From: a bacterium
GTDB lineage: Bacteria > Bacteroidota > Bacteroidia > CAILMK01 > JACPUW01
NCBI GenBank assembly: GCA_016124515.1
Contig: WGNN01000029.1
Location: forward strand, 1-37,669
Length of the DNA: 37,669 nucleotides
Direction of reading: 5' to 3'
The translations under genes were made by a program, and so were the position numbers. This document shows positions 15,963 to 23,579 of the stretch, piece by piece; position 1 is the stretch's first letter; each line of letters begins with the position of its first letter. The notes below the pieces were generated by a model that saw only the letters and a list, made by a program, of their open reading frames with translations, was not told where the DNA came from and did no database searches.

Positions 15963-16940
15963 ATGTTGCAAACAAATGTAGCGGTGCTAGGCCCTGTGCC
16001 ACGCGATCAGATAACCACCTACGAAGGCCGCGAATTGGTGCGTTTTGGTGCCTCCTTGCACACTGCCATTGTACTCAGTAAGCTCTTGCCGCAGGGCAAA
16101 GTATCTATTGCTTCGCATATAAAAAGTGCCGATGAAGCGCGGATTTTGCAAATACTTGAGCCCTTCAACAACATTGACACGGCGCAGCTAAGCAGCCAAC
16201 ACAACCGCGGCGATGTGGTGCAGCTCACCTTTACCGACCAAAATGCCAGGCATGAAATACAAACGGAGTTTATGCCGCCCATTTTGCCCGCCGATGTGAG
16301 TACTTTGTTGCACTGCGATGCCTTCGTGTGCGTGCCCATTACCGACTATGAAGTGCCCCTGCAAACCCTGCAATACATAAAAAGCAACAGCAAAGGCAGC
16401 ATTATTTTCGATGCCCACGGACCCACCACTTCGCTTGCTATCGATGGCCGACGCTTCAACCGCTATTGGGCAGATATTGACCTTTGGTTGCCCTACATTG
16501 ACGTACTGAAAATGAACCTGTTGGAGTCGAAAGCGGCTTGGCAATACCCTACCACTGCGGTGGATGACAACTCGCTGGACCTGAACCACCTGCGGCATTT
16601 TGCCAGGCATTGTATAAACCTGGGGGTAAAACTGCTGGTGGTAACCCTTGACGAACGCGGTGCCATTATCTTTTATACCGATGCCGCCGGGCATCTCGAA
16701 TCTAAATTGGTGGCGCCCAAGCGGGTGCACACCGTGCTTGATACCACCGGCTGCGGCGACTCATTTGCCGGCGGACTTGCCTTTGGCATTTTGCAGCAAA
16801 TGACCTTTGAAAATGCGGTGAAAATAGCCAACCTTGCCGGCGCACTGCGCACCCAAGGCAACGGTTTCAACGTGTTTAACAGCCTGGAAAACTATGGGCA
16901 GATGTTGCTCAACTACAACGAAATACTGCACCTTGTTTGA
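15963..16940 (+). CDS. PfkB-family carbohydrate kinase
   Basis: A 325-residue cytoplasmic ribokinase/PfkB-family kinase. The second family signature is clear: DTTGCGDSFAGGLAFG begins near residue 260, with D266 the expected catalytic base and GCGD the anion hole. The N-terminal sugar-binding Gly motif is weak (LVRFGASLHTAIVLSKL), suggesting an unusual substrate. It starts six bases after the GH16 gene and its stop overlaps the start of the second regulator. It should phosphorylate the sugar imported by the symporter. Its product could also be the effector of the two NUDIX-like regulators, which is an inference. Glucose alone would normally use a ROK or hexokinase-type enzyme, so the substrate is open. 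Confidence 0.85.
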   Translation: MLQTNVAVLGPVPRDQITTYEGRELVRFGASLHTAIVLSKLLPQGKVSIASHIKSADEARILQILEPFNNIDTAQLSSQHNRGDVVQLTFTDQNARHEIQTEFMPPILPADVSTLLHCDAFVCVPITDYEVPLQTLQYIKSNSKGSIIFDAHGPTTSLAIDGRRFNRYWADIDLWLPYIDVLKMNLLESKAAWQYPTTAVDDNSLDLNHLRHFARHCINLGVKLLVVTLDERGAIIFYTDAAGHLESKLVAPKRVHTVLDTTGCGDSFAGGLAFGILQQMTFENAVKIANLAGALRTQGNGFNVFNSLENYGQMLLNYNEILHLV

Positions 16941-17625
16941 TCCGAGGAACCACCAAATAACGGATTTTTATGGTTTTGCCATTTCGGTAAACTGTGTGGT
17001 TTTTGGCTACCGCGAAAAGGAAATGCTGGTATTGCTCACCCGCGACAACGAGCAGTGCTATGCCTTGCCGGGCGATTCTTTGCCGCCCGAAGAGAGTTTT
17101 GACCAAGCGGCATCTCGAATTATCACCAGCCTGCACCACAACAGCCAAATATATATAGACCAGGCCATGGTGAGCGGTGAACTGCGCCACTTTGAAAGGG
17201 GAAGCTTGCTGACCATTGCGTACTTCTCAACCGTGTATTACCAAACATTTGCGAGTGCCGATACCGTGCAGCAATTTGCACTGAGTTGGCACCCCATGCA
17301 GCAATTGCCCGTGCTGCCACACAGCCATCAAGTGCTTATCAATGAGTCGTTTTTGCGCTTGCAACGCCGGGCGCGGATGCAGCCCTTGGGTTTCTATCTG
17401 TTGCAAAACAACTTTACGCTGGCGCAGTTGCAACATCTGTTTGAAACCGTGCTTGAAGAGCGCTACGACCGCCCCAATTTCAGGCGGAAAATACTGGCTA
17501 GCGGCCTCATAGAATCGGTAGCAAACAAAGAGCAAAATGTGGGTCACCGCCCCGCCCGCATGTACCGGTTCAACGAAGAAAAATACCACCTGATAAAACA
17601 GCGCGGGTATGAATATAGGTTTTAG
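16933..17625 (+). CDS. Second NrtR/AraR-type regulator with degenerate NUDIX domain
   Basis: A 230-residue paralogue of the regulator at 3139. It shares ITDFY-x-FA(I/V)SV-x-CV(I/V)FGY at the N-terminus and the winged-helix block QPLGFYLL ... FTLAQLQHLFETVL ... RPNFRRKIL ... GHRPARMYRF. Its NUDIX box has decayed further: the REUxEExGU core reads RIITSLHHN, with no catalytic Glu, so hydrolysis is very unlikely. The start is a TTG at 16933, which overlaps the kinase stop by eight bases and gives an N-terminus (FDPRNHQITDFY) aligned with the paralogue. Longer in-frame starts (16834, 16894) lie deep in the kinase gene and add non-homologous residues. It closes the operon, so two regulators bracket the sugar genes. 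They could respond to different ligands or form a heterodimer. Confidence 0.82.
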   Translation: MFDPRNHQITDFYGFAISVNCVVFGYREKEMLVLLTRDNEQCYALPGDSLPPEESFDQAASRIITSLHHNSQIYIDQAMVSGELRHFERGSLLTIAYFSTVYYQTFASADTVQQFALSWHPMQQLPVLPHSHQVLINESFLRLQRRARMQPLGFYLLQNNFTLAQLQHLFETVLEERYDRPNFRRKILASGLIESVANKEQNVGHRPARMYRFNEEKYHLIKQRGYEYRF

Positions 17626-17704
17626 AGGGGATTTAGGTTATTTACTCGGTAGGAAGGTTGCTGCCTACAAGAAATGGAAGTTTGGATGGTTGCAGGAAGT
17701 AATT

Positions 17705-17920
17705 TTATGCCACTTGATTTTCACTATATTGTCCTTTAATATGAGCCAAGAAGAATTTTCCTATTGAATCGCTCCCAATAAATTCATAAAATAAACTTTC
17801 AGGGAAATCATAATATTGCCAAATTGCACCATTTGATTTAAATTCAATTTCCAATGTGGCAGTGTTGACGTCGTATCCTACCGAGGCTATCATTGTTGAT
17901 TCTATAAATTGTCTGTCCAT
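17705..17920 (-). CDS. KTSC-domain small protein
   Basis: A 71-residue protein with the pattern ESTMIASVGYD, then TLEIEFKSNGAIWQYYDFPE, and a SIGKFF...IKGQY end, which matches the short KTSC domain found alone or at the end of nucleic-acid-related proteins. It starts two bases after the herA frame ends and lies on the same strand, so it is the third gene of the SIR2-HerA operon. The biochemical role of KTSC is not established. It could be an accessory or regulatory part of the defence unit, or a passenger. Confidence 0.75.
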   Translation of the reverse strand: MDRQFIESTMIASVGYDVNTATLEIEFKSNGAIWQYYDFPESLFYEFIGSDSIGKFFLAHIKGQYSENQVA

Positions 17921-17922
17921 GT

Positions 17923-18531
17923 TTAAAATTTTTGCTGTCTTATTCTCGTAACTACGGTTTTATAATTTTCTTCATTTGTTGGGTGCTCTTGTTGCCATTT
18001 TTCAACAAGTTTTGGGTCGTCACTTGTTGGTCTAGGAACATTTAATTTAAGCCTAACTCTTGAAGGAATTTTAATTGCTTCACCGACTATTATCGCTTCA
18101 CCTGTTCTTAATGATGGGAGTAAGTCAATTAAACTGTTTAAATTATCAGGAGCTGAAGACTTAACAATTGATTGATCACCAGAATTAGTCAAACGCAATG
18201 CGATAAAAGTTCCAACTTGTGCCAAAATTGTCTCAGAAATTTCTGATGGTCTTTGTGAAATAACCAAAGTACCTAAACCAAACTTTCTTCCTTCTTTAAA
18301 AACTCTTTCTACTGCAGCCTTTGAATAACTATTATTATCATTTTTGTTAAGATAGTTGTGAGCTTCTTCGTAAGCTAAAAGTAATGGCCTGTTTTTTCCT
18401 GTATATGGTTCATTTCTTCCCCAAAACATACTGTCATAAACAAATCTTGTTATCAATCCAACCGTAATATCAAGGACTTCAAAAGGAACACCGCTCAAAT
18501 CTAAAATTGAGAGCTTTTTGTCGCTTCCAAT
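17923..18531 (-). pseudogene. C-terminal part of HerA-type ATPase, separated by an in-frame TAG
   Basis: This frame continues directly from the N-terminal part: the TAG at 18532-18534 is in frame, with no indel, and the protein resumes IGSDKKLSILDLSGVPFEV, a standard HerA stretch. It carries the Walker B/catalytic Glu region LLLAYEEAHNYL and ISQRPSEIS, the sensor/arginine-finger area. There is no ATG near the break; the first alternative start is a TTG at 18496-18498. Without readthrough the ATPase would lack its Walker B half. The TAG most simply derives from TGG (Trp) by one substitution, a Trp being plausible here in homologues; CAG (Gln) is also possible. It could be a true inactivating mutation, a subpopulation variant or a base error. 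Confidence 0.8.
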
Positions 18532-19686
18532 CTATTCGTTAAGAAGGTTATTTAAATCCTTTGTGCCTTCTACACCTTTAAATTCCCCAGGATTAAATAA
18601 AAAATTGAACCTGCTATCTTTAATTCTTGACAGGATTTTCTTTTCATAAGAGAAAAACTCAATATGTTTTGATTTAAATGGAGCCTGATTGTTAGGAGGG
18701 TAAGGGGTGAATGTTGCCCCAATTAAATTTTCAAAGTCACCTTGATCAGTTTGTCTTGCGGTTTCCTTTGTTTGGTCATCCTTCATTGCTGTATCGAAAG
18801 TGCCATTTAGCCACCAATTCATCTCCCACCAAAGCTCTTTAATACTGAATGGAATAGGTGAGTCTGCTGTTATTAGATTCTGGTCAACGTTACCTGAAAC
18901 AAGTTTATTATTACGTCTTTTAAAGTCAGTGATGAATTCCCTAAATCTTCTGTATTCCATTCTTTGGTCATCCGTGGGTTTGGCCCCAACCAAAAAGTAT
19001 GCAAGTTCATCAAAAGACATTAACCAAAAAGGTATGAACAACGGATTAGCTGGATCATTTATTTTTAAAACTTTCGCATCCGGAAAAGCCGAAGAATATT
19101 CACCGTGAGGGTCGACAAGTATAATTCTTGAACCTTGATAACCGTTTAAAATTGCTTTGAGAATACTAACAGTAGTATTGGATTTTCCACTACCTGTAGA
19201 ACCTAAAATTGCACAGTGTCTCAAAACTAATCTGTGCAAATCTGCATAAACACTCAAGTTTTCAGAAGATGAGTGTTTTCCAATTTCTATCGAGCCAGAA
19301 TCTTTTTTACCATAAATATCAAAAAGGTCTTTTTCAATGACAATGTGTACTTCATCATTGATTGTTGGATATGTTCCAATACCCTTTTCAAAATCATCTT
19401 CTCCTACTTTTTCGCCAACAAGTTGAACGGTTAAAAATCTTGAGCCAAAACTATATTTCAAGAGAGTTTCATCCGATTTGCTTGGTGTATTGCTTACTGA
19501 TGAAACAATACCGTAAATAGTGATATTCCCAATGGGGATTTTTACGAATGTTCCTATTTGTCCTATTTTATATAGGCGGCCGTTGATTATTGGAGCAGCA
19601 GATGGAATTTCATTTGAAACTTCAACTTCAATCGTTCCCGAGTCAACTCTTATAATATGACCTAAGTATGTAATCTCGGTTTTCAT
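18532..19686 (-). CDS. HerA-type ATPase, N-terminal part (defence-associated, ends at in-frame amber)
   Basis: 384 residues before a TAG. The N-terminal HAS-barrel (about 1-130) is followed by the RecA-like domain with Walker A at about 162-170 (GSTGSGKSN) and RIILVDPHGEY, the typical HerA/FtsK-like strand. HerA is a hexameric DNA translocase; next to a SIR2-like NADase it forms the SIR2-HerA antiphage complex, in which HerA hexamers scaffold SIR2. Its ATG overlaps the SIR2 stop by four bases (ATGA). Together with the downstream frame (17923-18531) it would encode about 587 residues, a normal HerA length. Low GC relative to the upstream operon suggests horizontal acquisition. The break at codon 385 is the notable defect. 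Confidence 0.85.
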   Translation of the reverse strand: MKTEITYLGHIIRVDSGTIEVEVSNEIPSAAPIINGRLYKIGQIGTFVKIPIGNITIYGIVSSVSNTPSKSDETLLKYSFGSRFLTVQLVGEKVGEDDFEKGIGTYPTINDEVHIVIEKDLFDIYGKKDSGSIEIGKHSSSENLSVYADLHRLVLRHCAILGSTGSGKSNTTVSILKAILNGYQGSRIILVDPHGEYSSAFPDAKVLKINDPANPLFIPFWLMSFDELAYFLVGAKPTDDQRMEYRRFREFITDFKRRNNKLVSGNVDQNLITADSPIPFSIKELWWEMNWWLNGTFDTAMKDDQTKETARQTDQGDFENLIGATFTPYPPNNQAPFKSKHIEFFSYEKKILSRIKDSRFNFLFNPGEFKGVEGTKDLNNLLNE

Positions 19687-20876
19687 TTCGTAAAGTTTTC
19701 AATCGCTTCTCTTTTTCCTGAATTGGAAATCAGAAAGTCTACAAGTGCATGGAAGTCTCCAAGCTTGAAGTTTTTCTTTTCATCATCCCAATAAGTTTCT
19801 GACTTTTCATTTGGTTTTAAATCTTCTGCTGAATATTGCCACTCTCCTAGATTACCGTTTACAATAGCTTTTGTTGGCCCAAAAACTATGAGGTTCATAT
19901 AGGAAGAAGTTAGCTTATGTAAATTTTCTACTTCAGCATCTTGGAAAAAGAAAACCAAGGCTGTTAGTCTGTTATTTTGCCTTAAACAGTTAAATATAAT
20001 TTCATTGATATGTTGGTCAGAGAAAGAATAGCCTGAGAAAACAAATAATAATTCACCACTTAGTAAATAGTTTTTTAGTCTATCAAAATACGCTATGAAA
20101 GGTTGTTTTTTTGATGAATCGTATTTTTCCTTTGAAGGATAAATTACTAATTCATTCTTTTCATCTTCTATCTTTTCAATTTTCCCTTGTCTAATTATTC
20201 TCTGCGCCTTTGTTGATGGGTCAAGTTTCCAAAACCAACTCAATGAGCCGTGTATTTTCCAAAGTCTGATCCAATTTTGAGTCAAGTCATTTTTAGATAC
20301 AAATTGGTCAATACTTTCTTGCCAAAAGAACGGCTCGAATGAACCAACAAATCCTTCAAAGTAAGGGATTTGACTGGCTTCTAAAGATTTTTCAATAATT
20401 AAGTCATAGTTTGTTGTAAAAATTTCCTTTGAAAAATCCCGATTTAACATACTTAGCCAAGCAAAGAATTTCTTTGTTTGACTTATGTCGGCTACCGCTT
20501 CTTTTGCAGCAATTATTTGATAGATAATTCTACAAATTTCAATATCGAGGGTTTTAGCGGATTCTCCTGTAATGTCTTGATAGCTTTTCGTATTGACTTC
20601 CCCTGTAATCTCTCGAATCCTTCTAATATGATTTAGAATATCTTCAATATTGACATTTCGGTCAGTTATTATGGTTTTTAAGTCTTCCTTAATCGCATTA
20701 AAATTGGATTTGTTCTCGTCTTTTAGTTCCGCTTCTATACCTGCTGTCAATTGTTCAACATTCGGAATTTTTAATGCACAAGAAGTCCCTGCACCAAAAA
20801 AGAAACCTATGTTTTTGGAATAGGATAGATGTGTTTTCAGTTCTCTTACTTCTCTTACTAAGTTTATTTTTTCCAT
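19683..20876 (-). CDS. SIR2-like NADase of a SIR2-HerA defence system
   Basis: A 397-residue SIR2-family protein. Motifs: FGAGTSCALKIPN (residues 28-39, the NAD-binding GAGxS and IP motif), TTNYD (154-158, with N156), and IHGSLSW with H209 as the expected catalytic His. FSGYSFSDQHINEII in the C-terminal third is typical of SIR2-like defence proteins that act as NAD+ hydrolases. In the known SIR2-HerA system, infection triggers NAD+ depletion and abortive infection. It begins the minus-strand operon and overlaps herA by four bases. All key SIR2 residues look intact, so if the partner ATPase is inactive, control of this NADase may be altered. Strongly AT-rich, unlike the genes on either side. 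Confidence 0.88.
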   Translation of the reverse strand: MEKINLVREVRELKTHLSYSKNIGFFFGAGTSCALKIPNVEQLTAGIEAELKDENKSNFNAIKEDLKTIITDRNVNIEDILNHIRRIREITGEVNTKSYQDITGESAKTLDIEICRIIYQIIAAKEAVADISQTKKFFAWLSMLNRDFSKEIFTTNYDLIIEKSLEASQIPYFEGFVGSFEPFFWQESIDQFVSKNDLTQNWIRLWKIHGSLSWFWKLDPSTKAQRIIRQGKIEKIEDEKNELVIYPSKEKYDSSKKQPFIAYFDRLKNYLLSGELLFVFSGYSFSDQHINEIIFNCLRQNNRLTALVFFFQDAEVENLHKLTSSYMNLIVFGPTKAIVNGNLGEWQYSAEDLKPNEKSETYWDDEKKNFKLGDFHALVDFLISNSGKREAIENFTK

Positions 20877-21282
20877 TTTAATCGATATTGTCCAATTGGT
20901 CTTTGGGAGTTCCTCTCTATTTTATGCAAATTACTTAGTCTCGATGAATCTTCTCATTATTCACCACAAACACAACCTTCAACCTTACATCTAATAAGTA
21001 ACCTCCTAAACCCAAAAACATCATTTGGTCGTTTACATTGATCTGTTTGTATCCTCCTTTTCACTCGTCGTTCATTTTTTGTTTCTAAGCAAACATACAC
21101 AAAAAAGCAAATGGCTGTTTCGGGTTTTTGTGGGGTTTGTAAACTACGGTTGTGTTGCCGTGCGTTGCTGATGACGGGTATTTCTGTGTAGTTTCAAAGG
21201 GCTTTAAAAACTATTTTTCCAAGGCACTATGGCAGGTAGTTATAATCGGCTTACATTTCCGCTCGCATTTAATTCAAATCAA
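20877..21282. other. Intergenic region, no recognised feature
   Basis: This roughly 400-base stretch separates the divergent SIR2 gene and asparaginase-like gene. I see no convincing gene, tRNA, terminator or clear promoter. The second half (about 21110-21220) is richer in G/T and may be old coding remnant. An in-frame ATG at 21229 could extend the next gene, but it precedes its signal peptide by 18 codons. Confidence 0.4.
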
Positions 21283-22341
21283 ATGATGTGTAAATATATG
21301 CTTTCATTGGTAGCTTTGGTGGTTTTGGCAGGCTGCGGAAGCCGATCTGCCCACCAAGAAGTGCCCGCTCATACAAATGATGATTCGGAACCGGTGGCCG
21401 AAAAACTGCAAGCTCCTGTGATTTTGTTGCACGGCGGCGCGGGTACCATTACCCACGAAAGCATGCAAAATGGCCTTGATGTGCAGTACCGTAATGCGCT
21501 TGATTCTGCCATTAGCCTGGGCTATGCCATTCTCGAAAATGGGGGAACGGCGCTTACGGCGGTTGAGCAAACTATTATGTTTCTAGAAGACCATCCCTTG
21601 TTCAATGCGGGCAAGGGTGCCGTGCTCAATGCCGAGGGAAGTGTAGAATTGGATGCTTCTATAATGGACGGCAGCAACCTGAAGGCGGGGGCCGTGGCGG
21701 GTGTTACCACCGTAAAGAACCCCATTATGTTGGCGCGTTTGGTGAAGGATTCCACCCGGCATGTGCTGCTTAAGGGCAGGGGCGCCGAAAGTTTTGCCGC
21801 CGCCATGCATGTGCCTTTGCGCAATCCCGAATATTTTTTAACCCCAAAAACGAGAAAAATACGAGAAGAACGGATTACCAAGCTCCACAAATTGGGCACC
21901 GTGGGCTGTGTGGCACTCGACAAAAACCACAACCTTGCGGCAGGCACCTCAACCGGTGGCATGGATATGAAAAAGTATGGAAGGGTGGGCGACAGCCCTA
22001 TTATTGGTGCAGGCACCTACGCCAAAAACAGCACCTGCGCGGTATCGTGCACCGGCCACGGCGAGTATTTTATTAGAAATGTGGTGGCTTACGATATGAG
22101 CGCGCTCATGGAATACAAAGGCTACAAAGTGCAACAAGCCGCCCGCGAATTGATTTTTAATAAACTGCTGTCGCAAAAAGCCCTGGGCGGATTGATAGCG
22201 CTTGACTACCAAGGCAACATAGCCATTGAATACAACACACCGGGCATGTTTTGGGCCTTTTGCAGTGCAAGTGGCAAAAAGATGGTAGGGATGTTTGCCG
22301 AGGATCAAAAACCAGAAAACGCCTTAATGGCTTCGGAATAA
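21283..22341 (+). CDS. Isoaspartyl peptidase / L-asparaginase (Ntn-hydrolase), lipoprotein
   Basis: A ~352-residue plant-type asparaginase. After a lipoprotein signal (lipobox LAGC, Cys18), the alpha chain begins PVILLHGGAGTI and contains the family block NAGKGAVLNAEG...ELDASIMDG. The autocleavage site is GTVG with T206 as the new N-terminal nucleophile of the beta chain, followed by AAGTSTGGMDMKKYGRVGD and GAGTYAKN, all typical. It hydrolyses beta-aspartyl dipeptides and asparagine after self-cleavage. The lipoprotein signal places it in the periplasm or at the outer membrane. I prefer the ATG at 21283 (or the adjacent 21286) over 21229 because it starts the signal peptide. The 3' end overlaps the convergent DUF2062 gene by 18 bases. 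Confidence 0.9.
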   Translation: MMCKYMLSLVALVVLAGCGSRSAHQEVPAHTNDDSEPVAEKLQAPVILLHGGAGTITHESMQNGLDVQYRNALDSAISLGYAILENGGTALTAVEQTIMFLEDHPLFNAGKGAVLNAEGSVELDASIMDGSNLKAGAVAGVTTVKNPIMLARLVKDSTRHVLLKGRGAESFAAAMHVPLRNPEYFLTPKTRKIREERITKLHKLGTVGCVALDKNHNLAAGTSTGGMDMKKYGRVGDSPIIGAGTYAKNSTCAVSCTGHGEYFIRNVVAYDMSALMEYKGYKVQQAARELIFNKLLSQKALGGLIALDYQGNIAIEYNTPGMFWAFCSASGKKMVGMFAEDQKPENALMASE

Positions 22342-22794
22342 ACGGCTGATCTTGAGTCTGTTGATGACGAAAAGAAAAAGGTAATACAGCGGAAAAAACA
22401 ATACCGTGCTGAAAAGCATCCAGCTAAACATGGCGGCCAACAAACTTTTGCCCAGGCGATTGACCACTACAGCAAACTCTTGTTCCATGATGCTATTGAA
22501 AAACTCGTAGCTCACCCCGGTTTCAATAGAAAACATGAGTTCGCCGGTTTTTATCAACACGTAGATGAGGAAAAGCTGAAAGGGGAACACCACGTAGTTG
22601 GCGGTGAGCATAACCGGCAGGTTGAGCTTCATAACTTTGCCGGTAACAAGGCATAACACCGTAGTGATACCAATAATGGGGAAGAGCCCAAAAAGGCAGC
22701 CCAGGGTAATTGCCATAGAAAGTTCCTGGGCGGTTTTGCCTTCTCTCAGCAAATCCACCAAAAAAACTCTGAACTTATTAAAGTAGCGAGGCAT
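22324..22794 (-). CDS. DUF2062 membrane protein
   Basis: A 156-residue inner-membrane protein. An N-terminal amphipathic segment is followed by the DUF2062 core ITLGCLFGLFPIIGITTVLC, a NLPVMLTANYVVFPFQ motif and further hydrophobic helices, with a basic C-terminus. The family is widespread and often linked to cell-envelope or glycosylation genes; its biochemical role is not known. It is divergent from the Crp/Fnr gene with overlapping -7 boxes between, and it overlaps the end of the asparaginase gene on the other strand. Confidence 0.85.
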   Translation of the reverse strand: MPRYFNKFRVFLVDLLREGKTAQELSMAITLGCLFGLFPIIGITTVLCLVTGKVMKLNLPVMLTANYVVFPFQLFLIYVLIKTGELMFSIETGVSYEFFNSIMEQEFAVVVNRLGKSLLAAMFSWMLFSTVLFFPLYYLFLFVINRLKISRLFRSH

Positions 22795-22827
22795 TTATTT
22801 GTGGCAAGTTTTAGCTATTGCCTTGTG

Positions 22828-22841
22828 CAAAGGTATCTTTG
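22828..22841. promoter_or_regulatory. Overlapping divergent Bacteroidota -7 boxes
   Basis: CAAAGGTATCTTTG contains TATCTTTG on the plus strand (22834-22841, towards the Crp/Fnr gene) and TACCTTTG on the minus strand (22828-22835, towards the DUF2062 gene). Both match TAnnTTTG and share the central TA. Each would give a 5' leader of roughly 20-30 bases. Clear -33 boxes are not seen. Confidence 0.6.
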
Positions 22842-22868
22842 TTTCACCTTATCAAAATAATTTTACCA

Positions 22869-23552
22869 ATGGATAATACTTTCGGTCCTTTCGGTTCAGA
22901 GTCGGCTTATTTGTTTCATGAAATGTTGAAACAAGTAGAATTGGGTCCCGATGGCGGTAGAAAAGTCTTTGAAAAAGGCGAAGTAATTTTTCACGAAGGA
23001 AAACATCCGGTGGGCTTGTTTTGTATGATTACGGGCAAAGCCAAAGTATTCAGGCTCAATGAAGATGGCCGCGAACAAATAGTGCGGCTGCACGGCCCCA
23101 ACGAAATAATGGGCTACAAATCGCTGGTAATGGAAAGCCCCTACCACGCAACTGCCGTGGCGGTAGAAAACTGTTCGGTGGGTTTTATTTCCAAATCGTC
23201 GTTTGACTACCTCATAGAAACCAACCCGCGTATTTCAAGGCTGTTTATGAAGATTTTGTGCCATAACCTTGACCAAAGCGAAGATTTTATGGTGAGTCTT
23301 GCCAGCAAAAACATAAGGGAAAAAGTGGCCGGTGCCTTGATTTTTCTTTACGACAAATTTGGTGTTGACTTTGACAACACGCTCAAAATAAACCTTTCGC
23401 GCGAAGAAATAGCCGGTATGATAGGGGTGGCCACCGAAAACCTGAGCCGCGCCATTACCCAATTGAAGGAGGAAGGAATTATAGAAACCTTGGGTAGAAA
23501 AATTGCCATCAAAAACGAACCCTTGTTGCGCGACATAAGGGGCGAGATTTAG
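22869..23552 (+). CDS. Crp/Fnr-family transcriptional regulator
   Basis: A 227-residue regulator. The cyclic-nucleotide-binding fold spans about 30-140 (GEVIFHEGKHPVGLFCMITG ... FRLNEDGREQIVRLHGPNEIMG). A dimerisation helix follows, then a C-terminal winged helix with the recognition region about 177-203 (SREEIAGMIGVATENLSRAI). It lacks the N-terminal Cys cluster of FNR, so iron-sulfur oxygen sensing is unlikely; the ligand is unknown. The ATG at 22869 fits the start of the conserved fold and the -7 box at 22834-22841. Confidence 0.9.
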   Translation: MDNTFGPFGSESAYLFHEMLKQVELGPDGGRKVFEKGEVIFHEGKHPVGLFCMITGKAKVFRLNEDGREQIVRLHGPNEIMGYKSLVMESPYHATAVAVENCSVGFISKSSFDYLIETNPRISRLFMKILCHNLDQSEDFMVSLASKNIREKVAGALIFLYDKFGVDFDNTLKINLSREEIAGMIGVATENLSRAITQLKEEGIIETLGRKIAIKNEPLLRDIRGEI

Positions 23553-23579
23553 AACTCGTATTGGCTAAACTAAACTTAT

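Noticed and set aside
17640-17670. GTAGG...CCTAC hairpin between the glucan operon and the KTSC gene
   Set aside because: Stem is only five bases and no T-tract follows on either strand, so it is not a convincing terminator.
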